Positions 7,799 to 17,462 of a DNA stretch of 64,000 nt are shown here, in pieces (position 1 is the first letter of the stretch; each line of letters opens with the position of its first letter). The stretch is from an uncultured Saprospirales bacterium (lineage in GTDB: Bacteria; Bacteroidota; Bacteroidia; Chitinophagales; Saprospiraceae). The stretch spans positions 1 through 64,000 of the forward strand of contig CALMIR010000167.1 of the NCBI GenBank assembly GCA_937864265.1, written 5' to 3'. The notes beneath the pieces were generated by a model. It searched no databases. It saw nothing but the letters and a program-made list of their open reading frames with translations, and was not told where the DNA came from. The position numbers and the translations under genes were made by a program.

Positions 7799-10700
7799 AT
7801 GCAAAAGGCTTACCTTTTACTCTTAGGCTTATTGTGCCTAACCTCCTCTGCTTTTTCCCAGCGATTGGAACGTTTTTCAGAAGATCGACAAACCTTCATC
7901 AAAGAACTAGAAGCCTACATGACGGCCAGTAAAAGAGCTGTGCTGGAAGAGACCTACCAGGCTTTTGAAAAGGTTTTTATGAGCGGTATGTTTACCGAAG
8001 AAGAAACAACGCAAATCTTGCAAACAGGGAATGCTATGTTAGGTCATCGGATGATGGCTTCTCCTTATTTTGAGAAATACCTCAACGCCCTGATGCTGGT
8101 GAAAAAACAAAGCCAAGGAGAGTTGCGCTTCAAGGAATGGCATAGTGTGCTGGATAAAATACTGGCCGACGTCAAGTCAAGCCGATTAAAACCCTATGAA
8201 GATTACTTGGAGTTTTCTATCCTTTTTTTCCAACAGGAAGCCATTCGTTATTCGGATTCCGGCGGAACCAATTGGTATGCAAGGAGTGGCGGCAAGTATA
8301 GCTTTGATTACGAAAACGAAGTACCTTCTATAAGCTTTCCAGAACTGGATTTAGTCGCTGCCCGCAAGAGCGACTCCATTGTAATACATCGCACTGAAGG
8401 GGCATACTATCCATTGGATCGCATCTGGAAAGGTAAGGGAGGCCGAGTAAGCTGGGGGCGACACGAGGAATTGGGCAACGACGTTTATGCTGATTTAGAG
8501 ACTTATGAATTTGAGGTAGTGAGCAGTTTGTACGAAGTAAAGGAAGCTACCTTGCATTACCCTTTGTTTTTTGGCGAACGAAAGATAAAGGGTTCTTTTA
8601 GCGACAAGTTAGTGCCCAGCACCGATGTTACGGGCGGTTCTTTTCCCCGCTTTGAGTCTTTTGACAAAGTCATCGAAATCAAGAATTTGTCTCAAGGCGT
8701 GGACTATGTTGGTGGTTTCAAATTACAAGGAAAAACGGTGTACGGCTTTGGTTCAAAAGATGTTCCAGCCGAGATCAAAATTGCCGATCAAAAGCACGGC
8801 ATTACCCTGCGCGGTTCAGCAGAATTGTTTACCATTCGCAAGGAAGAAAGGGTATTTGGCGAAGGCGTGGAAATTTATATGAAGATTGACGGGGACACCC
8901 TTTATCATCCTTCGGTAGAGGTGCGCTACGACTTCAAAAAGAATGAACTGGCGCTAACCCGAGGTGAAAAAGCCAGCGACCGAAATCCCTTTTTTAGCTC
9001 TTACCACAACGTCCATATTTTTGCAGAGAGCATTATCGCTGACCTGAATACAGGGATTGTTTCTATCGGCAAATCAAAGCTGCCTTTTCAGAACAAACCA
9101 GAAGTAGAATTCGAATCTTTCCACTATTTTGAAGAAGGCGATTACCAGCGTTTTCAGAACATTTCTACGGTCAATCCAATTGCTGTTCTGAAGGTATTGT
9201 ACGATAAAATGGGCGTTTTAGAAATCCCCGCAGACACGATAGCCCGAAAGTTGAACCCCCGTTTTAACATCGAGAACATCAAAAGCCTGCTCTATGATAT
9301 GGTTTCCAGGGGCTTCATCAATTACGACGAAGAAACGACTATGGTGGAAATCAAGGAAAAGGTGTTTCTGTATGCAGATGCCCACCGGAAAAAAACGGAC
9401 TACGATGGCTTGCTCATCAAATCGAGTGTAGATACTACCAATGCCTTGTTGAATCTGAATGACAAGACCATGGATATTCGAGGGGTTAGTAATGTTGTTC
9501 TGAGCGACAAACAGCGGGTAGCCATTAAGCCATTGGGCGATCAATTGCTGTTGTTGAAAAACAGGAACATAGACTTTGATGGAAAACTGTTTGCCGGACT
9601 CACTTTATTGGATGGCAAAGACCTGCACTTCAAATACGAGTCCTATCGGGTGGATCTTGACTCTGTGCGCTTTTTCGACCTATTCATTCCTACAGGCGCA
9701 GTCAAAAAAGATGGCAGCCCGGAGGCGACCTCCATTGGTTCGCGAATCGAGCACTTATCGGGTTCGCTGCTGATTGATGCACCTTCTAATAAGTCGAGCC
9801 GCGAAGATATTCCCATGTTCCCCTCTTTGCAGTCCAAAGCCACTTCTTTTGTCTTTTACGATTACAAATCCACGCAGGGCGGTTCCTATAAAAGGGATTC
9901 TTTTTACTTTGAACTGATTCCCTTCAGTTTCAACCACTTGGACTACTATACCGCCGATGACGTACAGTTTGAAGGAACGCTCTATTCCAGCGACATCTTT
10001 CCGCCTTTCCCCGAAGTCGTCAAGCTTCAAGAAGACCTTTCCCTGGGTTTCATTACCAAAACTCCGGAAAAAGGATACCCCAACTATCAAGCCAAAGGCA
10101 ATTACAAAGGCCAGATCAGTTTGAGCAATAAGGGGTTATTGGGCGAAGGGACGGTTCAATACCTGGGTGCTAAAATTGATGCCAAGGACATCATATTTAT
10201 GCCCAAGCAAATGCTGGCTAGCGCGGAGAAATTCAACCTGGAGGAAAACAGAAAAGCGGGAGAGGAGGTACCTAAAGTATCTGGTTTTGGCGTGAAAATT
10301 GACTGGAGACCCTATCAGGATAGCATGTATATCCGTTCGGAGGAGGCGCCATTCGCACTTTTTCAGGAAGGCCAACATACCCTGGACGGAACGCTCATCC
10401 TGACACCGGGCGGTTTGAAAGGCAATGGTACTTTTGAGTGGGATAAAGCTATTTTGAAATCTAAATTGTTTGCTTTTGGCGCTTTTTCTTCCACTGCTGA
10501 TACGACCAATGTGCAAATAAAAACCGGGGACTTGAAAAATATCGCTTTGGAAACTAAAAACGTGAAAAGCGATGTGAATTTCGATGAACAACTGGCTACC
10601 TTCAAGGCCAATGATGAGTTTTTAGAAACGACCTTGCCCTCTGTTTTATACCGAACTTCTATGAACGAATTTACCTGGGATATGGCCGAGCAGCACATCA

Positions 10701-12358
10701 CTTTTGTATCGGCGCCCGATAAAATAGGTCAATTCAAATCATTGCATCCCGATAAAGATTCCCTTTATTTTGAAGGAGAAACGGCATTTTACGACTTGAA
10801 AACGGATGAATTGGAAGTGGGCGGTGTGCCTTATATTATCGCTGCGGATGCCTATGTTTATCCCGACAGTGGCTACTTGAAAATCAGCCGGGGAGGGGAA
10901 ATGAGTATTTTGGAAAACGCCAAAATCATTGCGGATACAGTTAACCGATACCACGTGATGAACCGAGCTACGGTGGAAATCAAGGGAAAGCGTGAATACC
11001 GGGCCTCCGGTTTTTATGAATACCATATCGGCGACCGCCAACAGGAAATAGAATTCACCGATATACTAGGCGCACCGATTGGTAAAGGCAGCATGTCTGA
11101 AAAACGGGTGATTACCAAGGCTACCGGCGAAATCAAACCAGAACACAATTTTTATATCGACCACAAAACCGAATTTCAAGGAACCATCAACCTGAGTGCG
11201 GAAACGCGCAACCTGGAGTTTGATGGTTTTGCTCGCTTGGATGTGCCTAAATTGCCCCACCGCTTTTGGTTTACCGTCAACTCTAAGGCCGATAAAAACG
11301 ATTTGGCCATTAGTTACGATGAACCGAAAAACCAAGAAGGAGAGCCCTTGGCTACCGGTTTTTTCTTAGCCAAAGAAGCAGCTGAAGCCTATCCGAGGGT
11401 GATGTCGCCCTTGTTCTCCAGAAGAGATCGCCCCATACTGCCCGTAAAAGGCATCTTCAAATACAATCAACAACGGGATCAGTTTGTATTTGGGGATTCA
11501 CTGAAAGTAATGAAAAACATATCCAGAGGTAATATGCTCACTTTAAATAACAGCGATGGTAAAGTGAGTGGAGAAGGTAAATTTAGCTTGTGCCACGCCC
11601 TAAAGTATGTGAAAGTAGAAGGGGCGGGTACCATTAAGTCGCAGTTTTTTGATCGGCCTGAGCAGGTAACGGGAACCATTATCACCGATACGTTGGCTTT
11701 AGAAACAGGCAACGCTGGAAGCCGCTACGAAGTGCAAGCCGAAATCATGGCTGGAGTCCAGTTCCCCATTCCCGAAAAATTGATGCGGATCATGATCAAC
11801 GATATCCGTTCGATGGAATTTAGCGCGCCTTTGATCCCTTATTTATCCGATCTGGATTATTATCGGATGGCTACAGCCAACCTTCTCCCCGATGTGAAAG
11901 AAACCAGCGACGCCATTTCCGGCCTGACAGCGGGATATTTGGATGTCCCCAAAAAAATCAACCCTTACACGGTGCTTTTCAGTCGATTGCCGATGAAGTG
12001 GAACCAGGAATACCAATCGTTTGTGAGCACAGAGTCCCAATTGGGGGTGGCCAGCATCATTGGAGAATCCATCAACCGCCGACTGGAGTGCTATGTCGAG
12101 TTTAAAATGCCTACCAACGAGGATGACCGCTTGTATTTTTACATCAAATCGCCCAGTGAGTTGTTCTACTTTTTTGGATACAAACAGGGCATATTGAGCG
12201 TGACGTCTAATAATACCGCTTTTATGGACGAATTGGCTGCGATGAAAGCCAAAGACCTTATCTTGAAAATGGAAGACGGTGAAAATTATGAGATTCAAGC
12301 GGTAGAAGTGGGTACTGCCCGACTTTTCCTCAATAGAGTGAAGGCTGCGGCTAAATAA
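7799..12358 (+). CDS. Very large exported protein of unknown function
   Basis: 1519 residues with a clear Sec signal peptide (residues 1-20, ending AFSQ). I recognise no catalytic domain. The sequence is rich in alternating polar/hydrophobic stretches with many Gly, Tyr and Phe, consistent with long beta structure; there are no further membrane helices and no C-terminal type 9 sorting domain, so a periplasmic or outer-membrane-associated location is likely. Passages such as YPLDRIWKGKGGRVSW and VKGIFKYNQQRDQFVFGD may help family searches. A single gene without frameshift. It may be conserved in Saprospiria as a hypothetical protein; no function is claimed. Confidence 0.85.
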   Translation: MQKAYLLLLGLLCLTSSAFSQRLERFSEDRQTFIKELEAYMTASKRAVLEETYQAFEKVFMSGMFTEEETTQILQTGNAMLGHRMMASPYFEKYLNALMLVKKQSQGELRFKEWHSVLDKILADVKSSRLKPYEDYLEFSILFFQQEAIRYSDSGGTNWYARSGGKYSFDYENEVPSISFPELDLVAARKSDSIVIHRTEGAYYPLDRIWKGKGGRVSWGRHEELGNDVYADLETYEFEVVSSLYEVKEATLHYPLFFGERKIKGSFSDKLVPSTDVTGGSFPRFESFDKVIEIKNLSQGVDYVGGFKLQGKTVYGFGSKDVPAEIKIADQKHGITLRGSAELFTIRKEERVFGEGVEIYMKIDGDTLYHPSVEVRYDFKKNELALTRGEKASDRNPFFSSYHNVHIFAESIIADLNTGIVSIGKSKLPFQNKPEVEFESFHYFEEGDYQRFQNISTVNPIAVLKVLYDKMGVLEIPADTIARKLNPRFNIENIKSLLYDMVSRGFINYDEETTMVEIKEKVFLYADAHRKKTDYDGLLIKSSVDTTNALLNLNDKTMDIRGVSNVVLSDKQRVAIKPLGDQLLLLKNRNIDFDGKLFAGLTLLDGKDLHFKYESYRVDLDSVRFFDLFIPTGAVKKDGSPEATSIGSRIEHLSGSLLIDAPSNKSSREDIPMFPSLQSKATSFVFYDYKSTQGGSYKRDSFYFELIPFSFNHLDYYTADDVQFEGTLYSSDIFPPFPEVVKLQEDLSLGFITKTPEKGYPNYQAKGNYKGQISLSNKGLLGEGTVQYLGAKIDAKDIIFMPKQMLASAEKFNLEENRKAGEEVPKVSGFGVKIDWRPYQDSMYIRSEEAPFALFQEGQHTLDGTLILTPGGLKGNGTFEWDKAILKSKLFAFGAFSSTADTTNVQIKTGDLKNIALETKNVKSDVNFDEQLATFKANDEFLETTLPSVLYRTSMNEFTWDMAEQHITFVSAPDKIGQFKSLHPDKDSLYFEGETAFYDLKTDELEVGGVPYIIAADAYVYPDSGYLKISRGGEMSILENAKIIADTVNRYHVMNRATVEIKGKREYRASGFYEYHIGDRQQEIEFTDILGAPIGKGSMSEKRVITKATGEIKPEHNFYIDHKTEFQGTINLSAETRNLEFDGFARLDVPKLPHRFWFTVNSKADKNDLAISYDEPKNQEGEPLATGFFLAKEAAEAYPRVMSPLFSRRDRPILPVKGIFKYNQQRDQFVFGDSLKVMKNISRGNMLTLNNSDGKVSGEGKFSLCHALKYVKVEGAGTIKSQFFDRPEQVTGTIITDTLALETGNAGSRYEVQAEIMAGVQFPIPEKLMRIMINDIRSMEFSAPLIPYLSDLDYYRMATANLLPDVKETSDAISGLTAGYLDVPKKINPYTVLFSRLPMKWNQEYQSFVSTESQLGVASIIGESINRRLECYVEFKMPTNEDDRLYFYIKSPSELFYFFGYKQGILSVTSNNTAFMDELAAMKAKDLILKMEDGENYEIQAVEVGTARLFLNRVKAAAK

Positions 12359-12374
12359 ATTGAATAGAATTTCC

Positions 12375-12382
12375 TATTTTTG
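12375..12382 (+). promoter_or_regulatory. -7 box for the desaturase gene
   Basis: TATTTTTG matches TAnnTTTG exactly, 103 bases before the desaturase ATG. No good -33 element is visible. Confidence 0.35.
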
Positions 12383-12484
12383 CTGCGGTTTTTAATCTTT
12401 TTTTAAAAGGCGTTTGCGGCTGTTTTCTACTGGCTGCAAGCGTTGGCCTTGTATCATCAATCATTTTCTTCAATTAAAAACAGT

Positions 12485-13588
12485 ATGAATATTCAGGAAA
12501 TACGCTTTAACCGAAACGATCGCCCCGATTTTGTCCGAATCCTGCGCAAAAGAGTCAACGACTATTTTGTTGAAAACAATATTTCCCGGCACGCCAACTG
12601 GAAAATGATTCTCAAAACCGTGCTTCTGGTATCAGCTTTATTGGTGCCCTATATCTTGATTTTGACGAACGCATTTTCCAGCCCCTGGATTGTGTTTTTG
12701 CTTTGGATAGCCATAGCAGTGGCTACGGCGGGTATTGGCTTTTCAGTCATGCACGATGCTAATCATGGAGCTTATTCCAGCATCCCCTGGGTAAATAAAA
12801 TAGTTGGCAAAGTAATGACTTTTGTTGGCGGCAGTGAAATCAACTGGAAAATCCAACACAATGTGTTGCACCATTCATTTACCAATGTGGATGGCATGGA
12901 TGAGGACATTGATGCCGGTATCTTACTGCGCTTTTCACCCAACCAGGAGAAGCTTTGGTTTCACCGTTTTCAGCACATTTATGCTTGGGTATTGTACAGC
13001 ATGATGACCTGGATGTGGATTACCACCAAGGATTTTAAGCAGGTTCTTCGCTATTTCAGGAACGGGCTTTTGAGCCAGGAAGGCTTGACGCTCGGTACCG
13101 CATTAACTCGTGTAATCATTTCTAAAATCATCTACTACACGTACCTGCTCGTTATCCCCATGATTTTATCCAATCAGCCCTGGTGGTTGACCTTGATCTT
13201 TTTTGGTATCATGCACTTGGCGCTGGGGTTGATTACCGCTGTCGTATTCCAATTGGCACACGTGATACCGGATACCAATTTCCCTCAACCCGATGCCGAA
13301 GGCAATTTGGAAAATAGTTGGGCCATCCACCAATTATTGACAACGGCCAATTTCGCACCTAAAAATAAGGTCATCTCTTGGTTCGTTGGGGGGCTGAACT
13401 ACCAAATCGAGCACCACCTTTTTCCCAATATTTGCCACATACACTACAGTAAAATCGCCAAAATTGTCGAAAATACAGCCAAAGAATATGGTCTGCCCTA
13501 TGTTTCCTATCCATCTTTTAGGTCGGCATTAAAAGTGCATGCCAAAATGCTTTGGATGTTGGGAACACAGCCGCAGTTACAATATTAA
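12485..13588 (+). CDS. Membrane fatty acid desaturase (front-end type)
   Basis: A 367-residue integral-membrane di-iron desaturase acting on acyl chains. The three histidine boxes are present: HDANHG, HNVLHH and QIEHHLFP. The Gln in place of the first His of the third box is the mark of front-end (delta-5/delta-6) desaturases. There is no fused cytochrome b5 domain, so electrons must come from a separate ferredoxin or cytochrome. Four or more hydrophobic segments lie between the boxes. ATG 12485 is chosen over an upstream codon at 12443 because the added residues look non-coding. Confidence 0.9.
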   Translation: MNIQEIRFNRNDRPDFVRILRKRVNDYFVENNISRHANWKMILKTVLLVSALLVPYILILTNAFSSPWIVFLLWIAIAVATAGIGFSVMHDANHGAYSSIPWVNKIVGKVMTFVGGSEINWKIQHNVLHHSFTNVDGMDEDIDAGILLRFSPNQEKLWFHRFQHIYAWVLYSMMTWMWITTKDFKQVLRYFRNGLLSQEGLTLGTALTRVIISKIIYYTYLLVIPMILSNQPWWLTLIFFGIMHLALGLITAVVFQLAHVIPDTNFPQPDAEGNLENSWAIHQLLTTANFAPKNKVISWFVGGLNYQIEHHLFPNICHIHYSKIAKIVENTAKEYGLPYVSYPSFRSALKVHAKMLWMLGTQPQLQY

Positions 13589-13607
13589 TCGCACCATTTT
13601 AAAATGC

Positions 13608-13640
13608 CTGCCCGTTTCCGTCATTGACGCAGACGGGCAG
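13608..13640. terminator. Strong hairpin between desaturase and purM
   Basis: CTGCCCGTTTCCGTC and GACGCAGACGGGCAG pair over 15 positions (one G-T, one mismatch) around a 3-base loop. There is no T-run, so it may be a processing or stability element, or act on the purM leader, rather than an intrinsic terminator. Confidence 0.5.
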
Positions 13641-13658
13641 ACCTTTGATTGTAGGATT

Positions 13659-14834
13659 TTGGAAAAAGATTCATTGCGTTACGATAAAAGAGGGGTATCT
13701 GCGTCCAAAGCAGAGGTGCATTCGGCCATCCAAAACCTGGATAAAGGCTTATTCCCCAATGCTTTTTGTAAAATCCTGCCCGATTTTGCAGCCCAAGACC
13801 CCGAATACTGCACATTGATGCATGCCGATACGGCAGGCACCAAAACTAGTTTGGCTTATTTATACTGGCGGGAAACAGGCGACCTATCCGTATGGGAAGG
13901 CATTGCCCAGGACGCCATCGTGATGAATCTCGACGATATGGCCTGTGTTGGCTGCCTCGATCATATCATCCTTTCCTCGACGATCGGGCGCAATAAAAAC
14001 CTGATTTCGGGCGAGGTCATCAAAACCCTCATCGATGCCACGGTCAGTTTTGTTGAGAAAATGGCCGAATTTGGGGTGCAAATACACCTGGCTGGCGGCG
14101 AAACCGCCGATGTAGGAGATATTGTGCGCACCATTGATGTGGGTTATACGGCCTTTGGCCGCCTCAGACGCGACGCTGTTTTGGTCAACAACATCCAAGG
14201 CGGGGATGTCATTGTAGGCTTGGCTTCTTATGGGCAGGCGATTTATGAAAATGCCTATAATGCAGGTATGGGCAGCAATGGGCTTACTTCAGCCCGCCAT
14301 GATGTGCTGAGTCACGATTACGCAGCCCGGTTTCCGGAAAGCTTCGATCCGGCTTTGGCTGATGAGGTCGTTTACATTGGCAGCAAGCGATTGACTGATC
14401 TGCATCGGGTAGGAGCGACGGAAATACCCATTGGAAAAATGCTGCTTTCGCCTACGCGAACCTACCTCCCGGTCATTAAGGCTTTATTGGCTCAGATCGG
14501 CCCTGCCATACATGGCATGATCCACAATACTGGCGGCGGCCAGACTAAGGTACTCAAGTTTGTTGACCAGAAAAAGGTCATCAAAGACCAACTTTTCCCA
14601 CTACCGCCTTTGTTTGAGCTTATTCAACGAGAATCGGGTGCCGACTGGCGGGAAATGTACCAGGTTTTCAATATGGGGCATCGCTTGGAAGTGTATTTGC
14701 CAGCAGCTTACGCCGAACAAGTAATTGCCATATCACGTAGCTTTGGTATCGATGCGCAGGTCGTGGGCAGGGTAGAGGAGGCAGAAAGCTCGTCGGTTCA
14801 GATCATCAGTCCTTACGGAGCCTTTGATTTTTGA
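13659..14834 (+). CDS. purM: Phosphoribosylformylglycinamidine cyclo-ligase
   Basis: AIR synthase, fifth step of purine synthesis, turning FGAM and ATP into aminoimidazole ribotide. The Bacteroidota form is evident from RYDKRGVSASKAEVH, LMHADTAGTKTSLAY, the conserved GETADVGD and MGSNGLTSARH segments, and the C-terminal FNMGHRLEVY. No ATG lies near the conserved start; TTG at 13659 gives LEKDSLRYDKRG, which fits the family (391 residues). TTG at 13674 is the alternative. An ATG at 13539 lies inside the desaturase gene in another frame and would add 40 unlikely residues. Confidence 0.9.
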   Translation: MEKDSLRYDKRGVSASKAEVHSAIQNLDKGLFPNAFCKILPDFAAQDPEYCTLMHADTAGTKTSLAYLYWRETGDLSVWEGIAQDAIVMNLDDMACVGCLDHIILSSTIGRNKNLISGEVIKTLIDATVSFVEKMAEFGVQIHLAGGETADVGDIVRTIDVGYTAFGRLRRDAVLVNNIQGGDVIVGLASYGQAIYENAYNAGMGSNGLTSARHDVLSHDYAARFPESFDPALADEVVYIGSKRLTDLHRVGATEIPIGKMLLSPTRTYLPVIKALLAQIGPAIHGMIHNTGGGQTKVLKFVDQKKVIKDQLFPLPPLFELIQRESGADWREMYQVFNMGHRLEVYLPAAYAEQVIAISRSFGIDAQVVGRVEEAESSSVQIISPYGAFDF

Positions 14835-14885
14835 CATCTTTCCGGCTCTTACTTATAAGCCACCCACACCAACCACCATCCACCA

Positions 14886-15566
14886 ATGTTCAGAATACTC
14901 ATCGCAACAGCGACCTTACTAGAGATCAATATCTTACACGAATACCTGAAAAAAAACTGGATCAGCCAGCAGCCTTTTGTTTTCCAAAAAGGGAACGTGG
15001 AGGTCAATGTGTTGGTGACAGGGGTTGGACTTCCCATGATGGCGTATAGCTTAGGCAAGTTTTTTTCAATTAAACCAGTACATTTTGCGATCAACGCTGG
15101 CATTGGCGGGGCAATAGACCGACAACTGAGCCTGGGCGATGTGGTGCAGGTAATCAGTGAGCGCTTTGCCGATTTAGGGGCTGAGCAAAAGGATGGATCT
15201 TTTGAAGACCTACATGAAATGGGGCTGATTGCCGCTGATGCACCTCCCTTTGAAAAGGGTAGGATGTGGAATGAACAGGCTGGAACGTTCGCTTTTTTAC
15301 CCACGGCGCATGGCCTCAGCGTGAACAAGGTACACGGCCATGAACTCAGCATTGCCCGCATGGTTCAAAAATACCCCGATGCTGGGGTAGAAAGCATGGA
15401 AGGCGCGGCCTTTTTCTATGCTGCCCTCATCGAAAAAACTCCTTTCCTCGAAATAAGGGCTATTTCCAATTATGTAGAGCCCCGGAACAGGGAAAGTTGG
15501 GACATTCCATTGGCTGTAAATCGTTTGAATGAAACCCTGGTAGCGATATTGGATAGTTTTTTGTAG
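14886..15566 (+). CDS. mqnB: Futalosine hydrolase
   Basis: A 226-residue nucleoside hydrolase of the MTA/SAH-nucleosidase fold that removes hypoxanthine from futalosine in the alternative (futalosine) menaquinone pathway. Diagnostic segments are GVGLPMMAYSLGK, NAGIGGAID, VESMEGAAFFYAAL (substrate Glu) and IRAISNYVEPRNRESWDI, the last of which separates it from MTA/SAH nucleosidase. It starts 51 bases after purM. Presence implies that the organism makes menaquinone by the futalosine route. Confidence 0.88.
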   Translation: MFRILIATATLLEINILHEYLKKNWISQQPFVFQKGNVEVNVLVTGVGLPMMAYSLGKFFSIKPVHFAINAGIGGAIDRQLSLGDVVQVISERFADLGAEQKDGSFEDLHEMGLIAADAPPFEKGRMWNEQAGTFAFLPTAHGLSVNKVHGHELSIARMVQKYPDAGVESMEGAAFFYAALIEKTPFLEIRAISNYVEPRNRESWDIPLAVNRLNETLVAILDSFL

Positions 15567-15597
15567 CTTGGTGCTTGCTTTTTAAAACAGCAAGACG

Positions 15598-16125
15598 ATG
15601 CACCAATTTTTAAAAACGTTTTCCAAAGGCGTCAACTACTTAAATGAACAAGTTGGGCGGGCGGTTTCCTGGCTTACGGGCATTTTGGTACTCTTGGTTT
15701 GTGGCGATGTGATTGTTCGCTATGTACTGAGTGATTCAGAAGCCTGGGTGATGGAGTTGGAATGGCATTTATTTTCCCTGATATTCCTACTGGGAGCTGG
15801 GTATGCCCTCAAGCACGATAGGCATGTGCGCGTGGATTTGTTCTACGCCCATTTCTCGCCAAAGGATAAAGCGCTGGTTAACTTGCTCGGTTCTTTGATT
15901 TTTTTGATTCCCTGGGCGCTTTTAATCATTGTTGTATCTTTTGATTATGCGCTAATTTCTTACCGAATAGGGGAGACCTCTCCCGACCCGGGCGGCTTGC
16001 CAGCCCGCTATTTGATCAAATTTTCAGTAACTCTGGGAGCAACACTACTCTTGCTGCAAGGAATTGCCGATTTGATCGATGCCGCTTACAAGTATTTCTC
16101 AAAAGAGCCTTCAGAAACTGCTTAA
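15598..16125 (+). CDS. dctQ: TRAP transporter small permease
   Basis: A 175-residue DctQ-family protein with four predicted membrane helices (about 20-40, 55-75, 95-120, 138-160). It has the family motif RYVLSDSEAWVMELEWHLF and the AGYALKHDRHVRVDLFY segment. With DctM it forms the sodium-driven permease of a tripartite organic-acid transporter. It is followed by dctM after 16 bases. No periplasmic binding protein gene is adjacent. Confidence 0.9.
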   Translation: MHQFLKTFSKGVNYLNEQVGRAVSWLTGILVLLVCGDVIVRYVLSDSEAWVMELEWHLFSLIFLLGAGYALKHDRHVRVDLFYAHFSPKDKALVNLLGSLIFLIPWALLIIVVSFDYALISYRIGETSPDPGGLPARYLIKFSVTLGATLLLLQGIADLIDAAYKYFSKEPSETA

Positions 16126-16141
16126 ACCCATTGAATGCTGT

Positions 16142-17443
16142 ATGGAAATCATAGCCATTATTCTATTCATTAGTATTTTCTTGCTTATTTTATACGGTTA
16201 TCCTGTTGCCTTTACACTGGGTGGACTTTCGATTTTGTATGCTTTTTGTTTTTTGGATCCATTGACCTATTCGGCTTTGCCCCCCCGAATCATGGGCGTA
16301 ATGAGCAATTACGTACTGTTGGCGGTGCCCTTGTTCATTTTTATGGGCATCATGTTGGAGAAATCGGGACTTGCAGAGGGATTATTGGAAACGATGGCTA
16401 TGCTTTTAGGGTCGATGAAAGGCGGACTAGCTATTAGTGTGGTCATCGTAGGCGCCTTGCTGGCCGCTTCGACAGGTATCGTAGGTGCCACAGTGATTAC
16501 GATGGGCTTGATCAGTCTGCCGACCATGCTGAAACGGGGTTATAAAGCGGAGCTGGCCACTGGCACCATCGCTGCATCGGGCACCTTGGGGCAAATCATC
16601 CCTCCATCGGTGGTATTGGTGCTGTTGGGCAGTGTGTTGAATGTATCGGTAGGCAGCCTGTTTGCAGCAGCATTGGTGCCGGGCTTGCTATTGGTGCTTT
16701 GTTATTTGGTATATATATACCTTATTGCACGTATCCGACCCGATTGGGCGCCGCCTATGCCCTCCGAAGAAATCAAGGCTTTTCGGGCGCACGGCTTTGT
16801 GGGCAAAGTCATTCGCGCTTTCCTGTTGCCCTTTTTATTGATAGTTGCTGTATTAGGTTCTATCTTCTGGGGCATTGCCTCGCCAACGGAAGCCGCAGCA
16901 GTAGGCGCAATGGGTGCTACCTTACTCACCGTATTTCAGCGAAAATTCAACCTGGATGTACTGAAACAAGTGATGCAACAAACAACGCACCTGACCAGTA
17001 TGGTTTTTATCATTTTACTAGGCGCAACGACCTTTTCCTTTGTTTTTCGGGAACTGGAAGGCGATATTTACCTGGTTAGCTTGATTAAAAACAGCAACTT
17101 ATCAGCGACGAGTTTTCTCATCGTGGTGATGCTGGTGGTTTTTATTGCTGGCTTTTTTATTGATTTTATTGAAATCATTTTCATTATTGTACCAGTAGTT
17201 GCGCCCGTATTTGTAGAACTTGGGGTTGATCTGATCTGGATAGGCATATTGCTTGGTTTGAATTTACAAACCTCCTTTTTGTCGCCGCCCTTTGGCTTTT
17301 CTTTATTTTATCTAAAAGGGGTGGCACCGCCGGAAATCACTACCGGGCATTTGTACCGCGGCATTGTTCCATTTATTGCCATTCAGGCCGTATTTTTGGC
17401 TATCGTCATGCTATTTCCAGATATGATTTACTGGTTTCAATAA
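16142..17443 (+). CDS. dctM: TRAP transporter large permease
   Basis: A 433-residue DctM-family protein with about 12 hydrophobic helices. Conserved blocks include YVLLAVPLFIFMGIMLEKSG, GIVGATVITMGLISLP, GTLGQIIPPSVVLVLLG and the late LNLQTSFLSPPFGFSLFYLKG. It is the channel subunit that couples sodium entry to solute uptake. ATG 16142 is used; an upstream codon at 16079 lies inside dctQ. The next gene, a GH92 mannosidase, begins 19 bases later, so all may form one transcript. Confidence 0.92.
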   Translation: MEIIAIILFISIFLLILYGYPVAFTLGGLSILYAFCFLDPLTYSALPPRIMGVMSNYVLLAVPLFIFMGIMLEKSGLAEGLLETMAMLLGSMKGGLAISVVIVGALLAASTGIVGATVITMGLISLPTMLKRGYKAELATGTIAASGTLGQIIPPSVVLVLLGSVLNVSVGSLFAAALVPGLLLVLCYLVYIYLIARIRPDWAPPMPSEEIKAFRAHGFVGKVIRAFLLPFLLIVAVLGSIFWGIASPTEAAAVGAMGATLLTVFQRKFNLDVLKQVMQQTTHLTSMVFIILLGATTFSFVFRELEGDIYLVSLIKNSNLSATSFLIVVMLVVFIAGFFIDFIEIIFIIVPVVAPVFVELGVDLIWIGILLGLNLQTSFLSPPFGFSLFYLKGVAPPEITTGHLYRGIVPFIAIQAVFLAIVMLFPDMIYWFQ

Positions 17444-17462
17444 AAACTATAGTAAAGTGAAT

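Noticed and set aside
12443..12484. Earlier start for the desaturase
   Set aside because: The 14 extra residues do not resemble the family and an ATG lies at the expected position.
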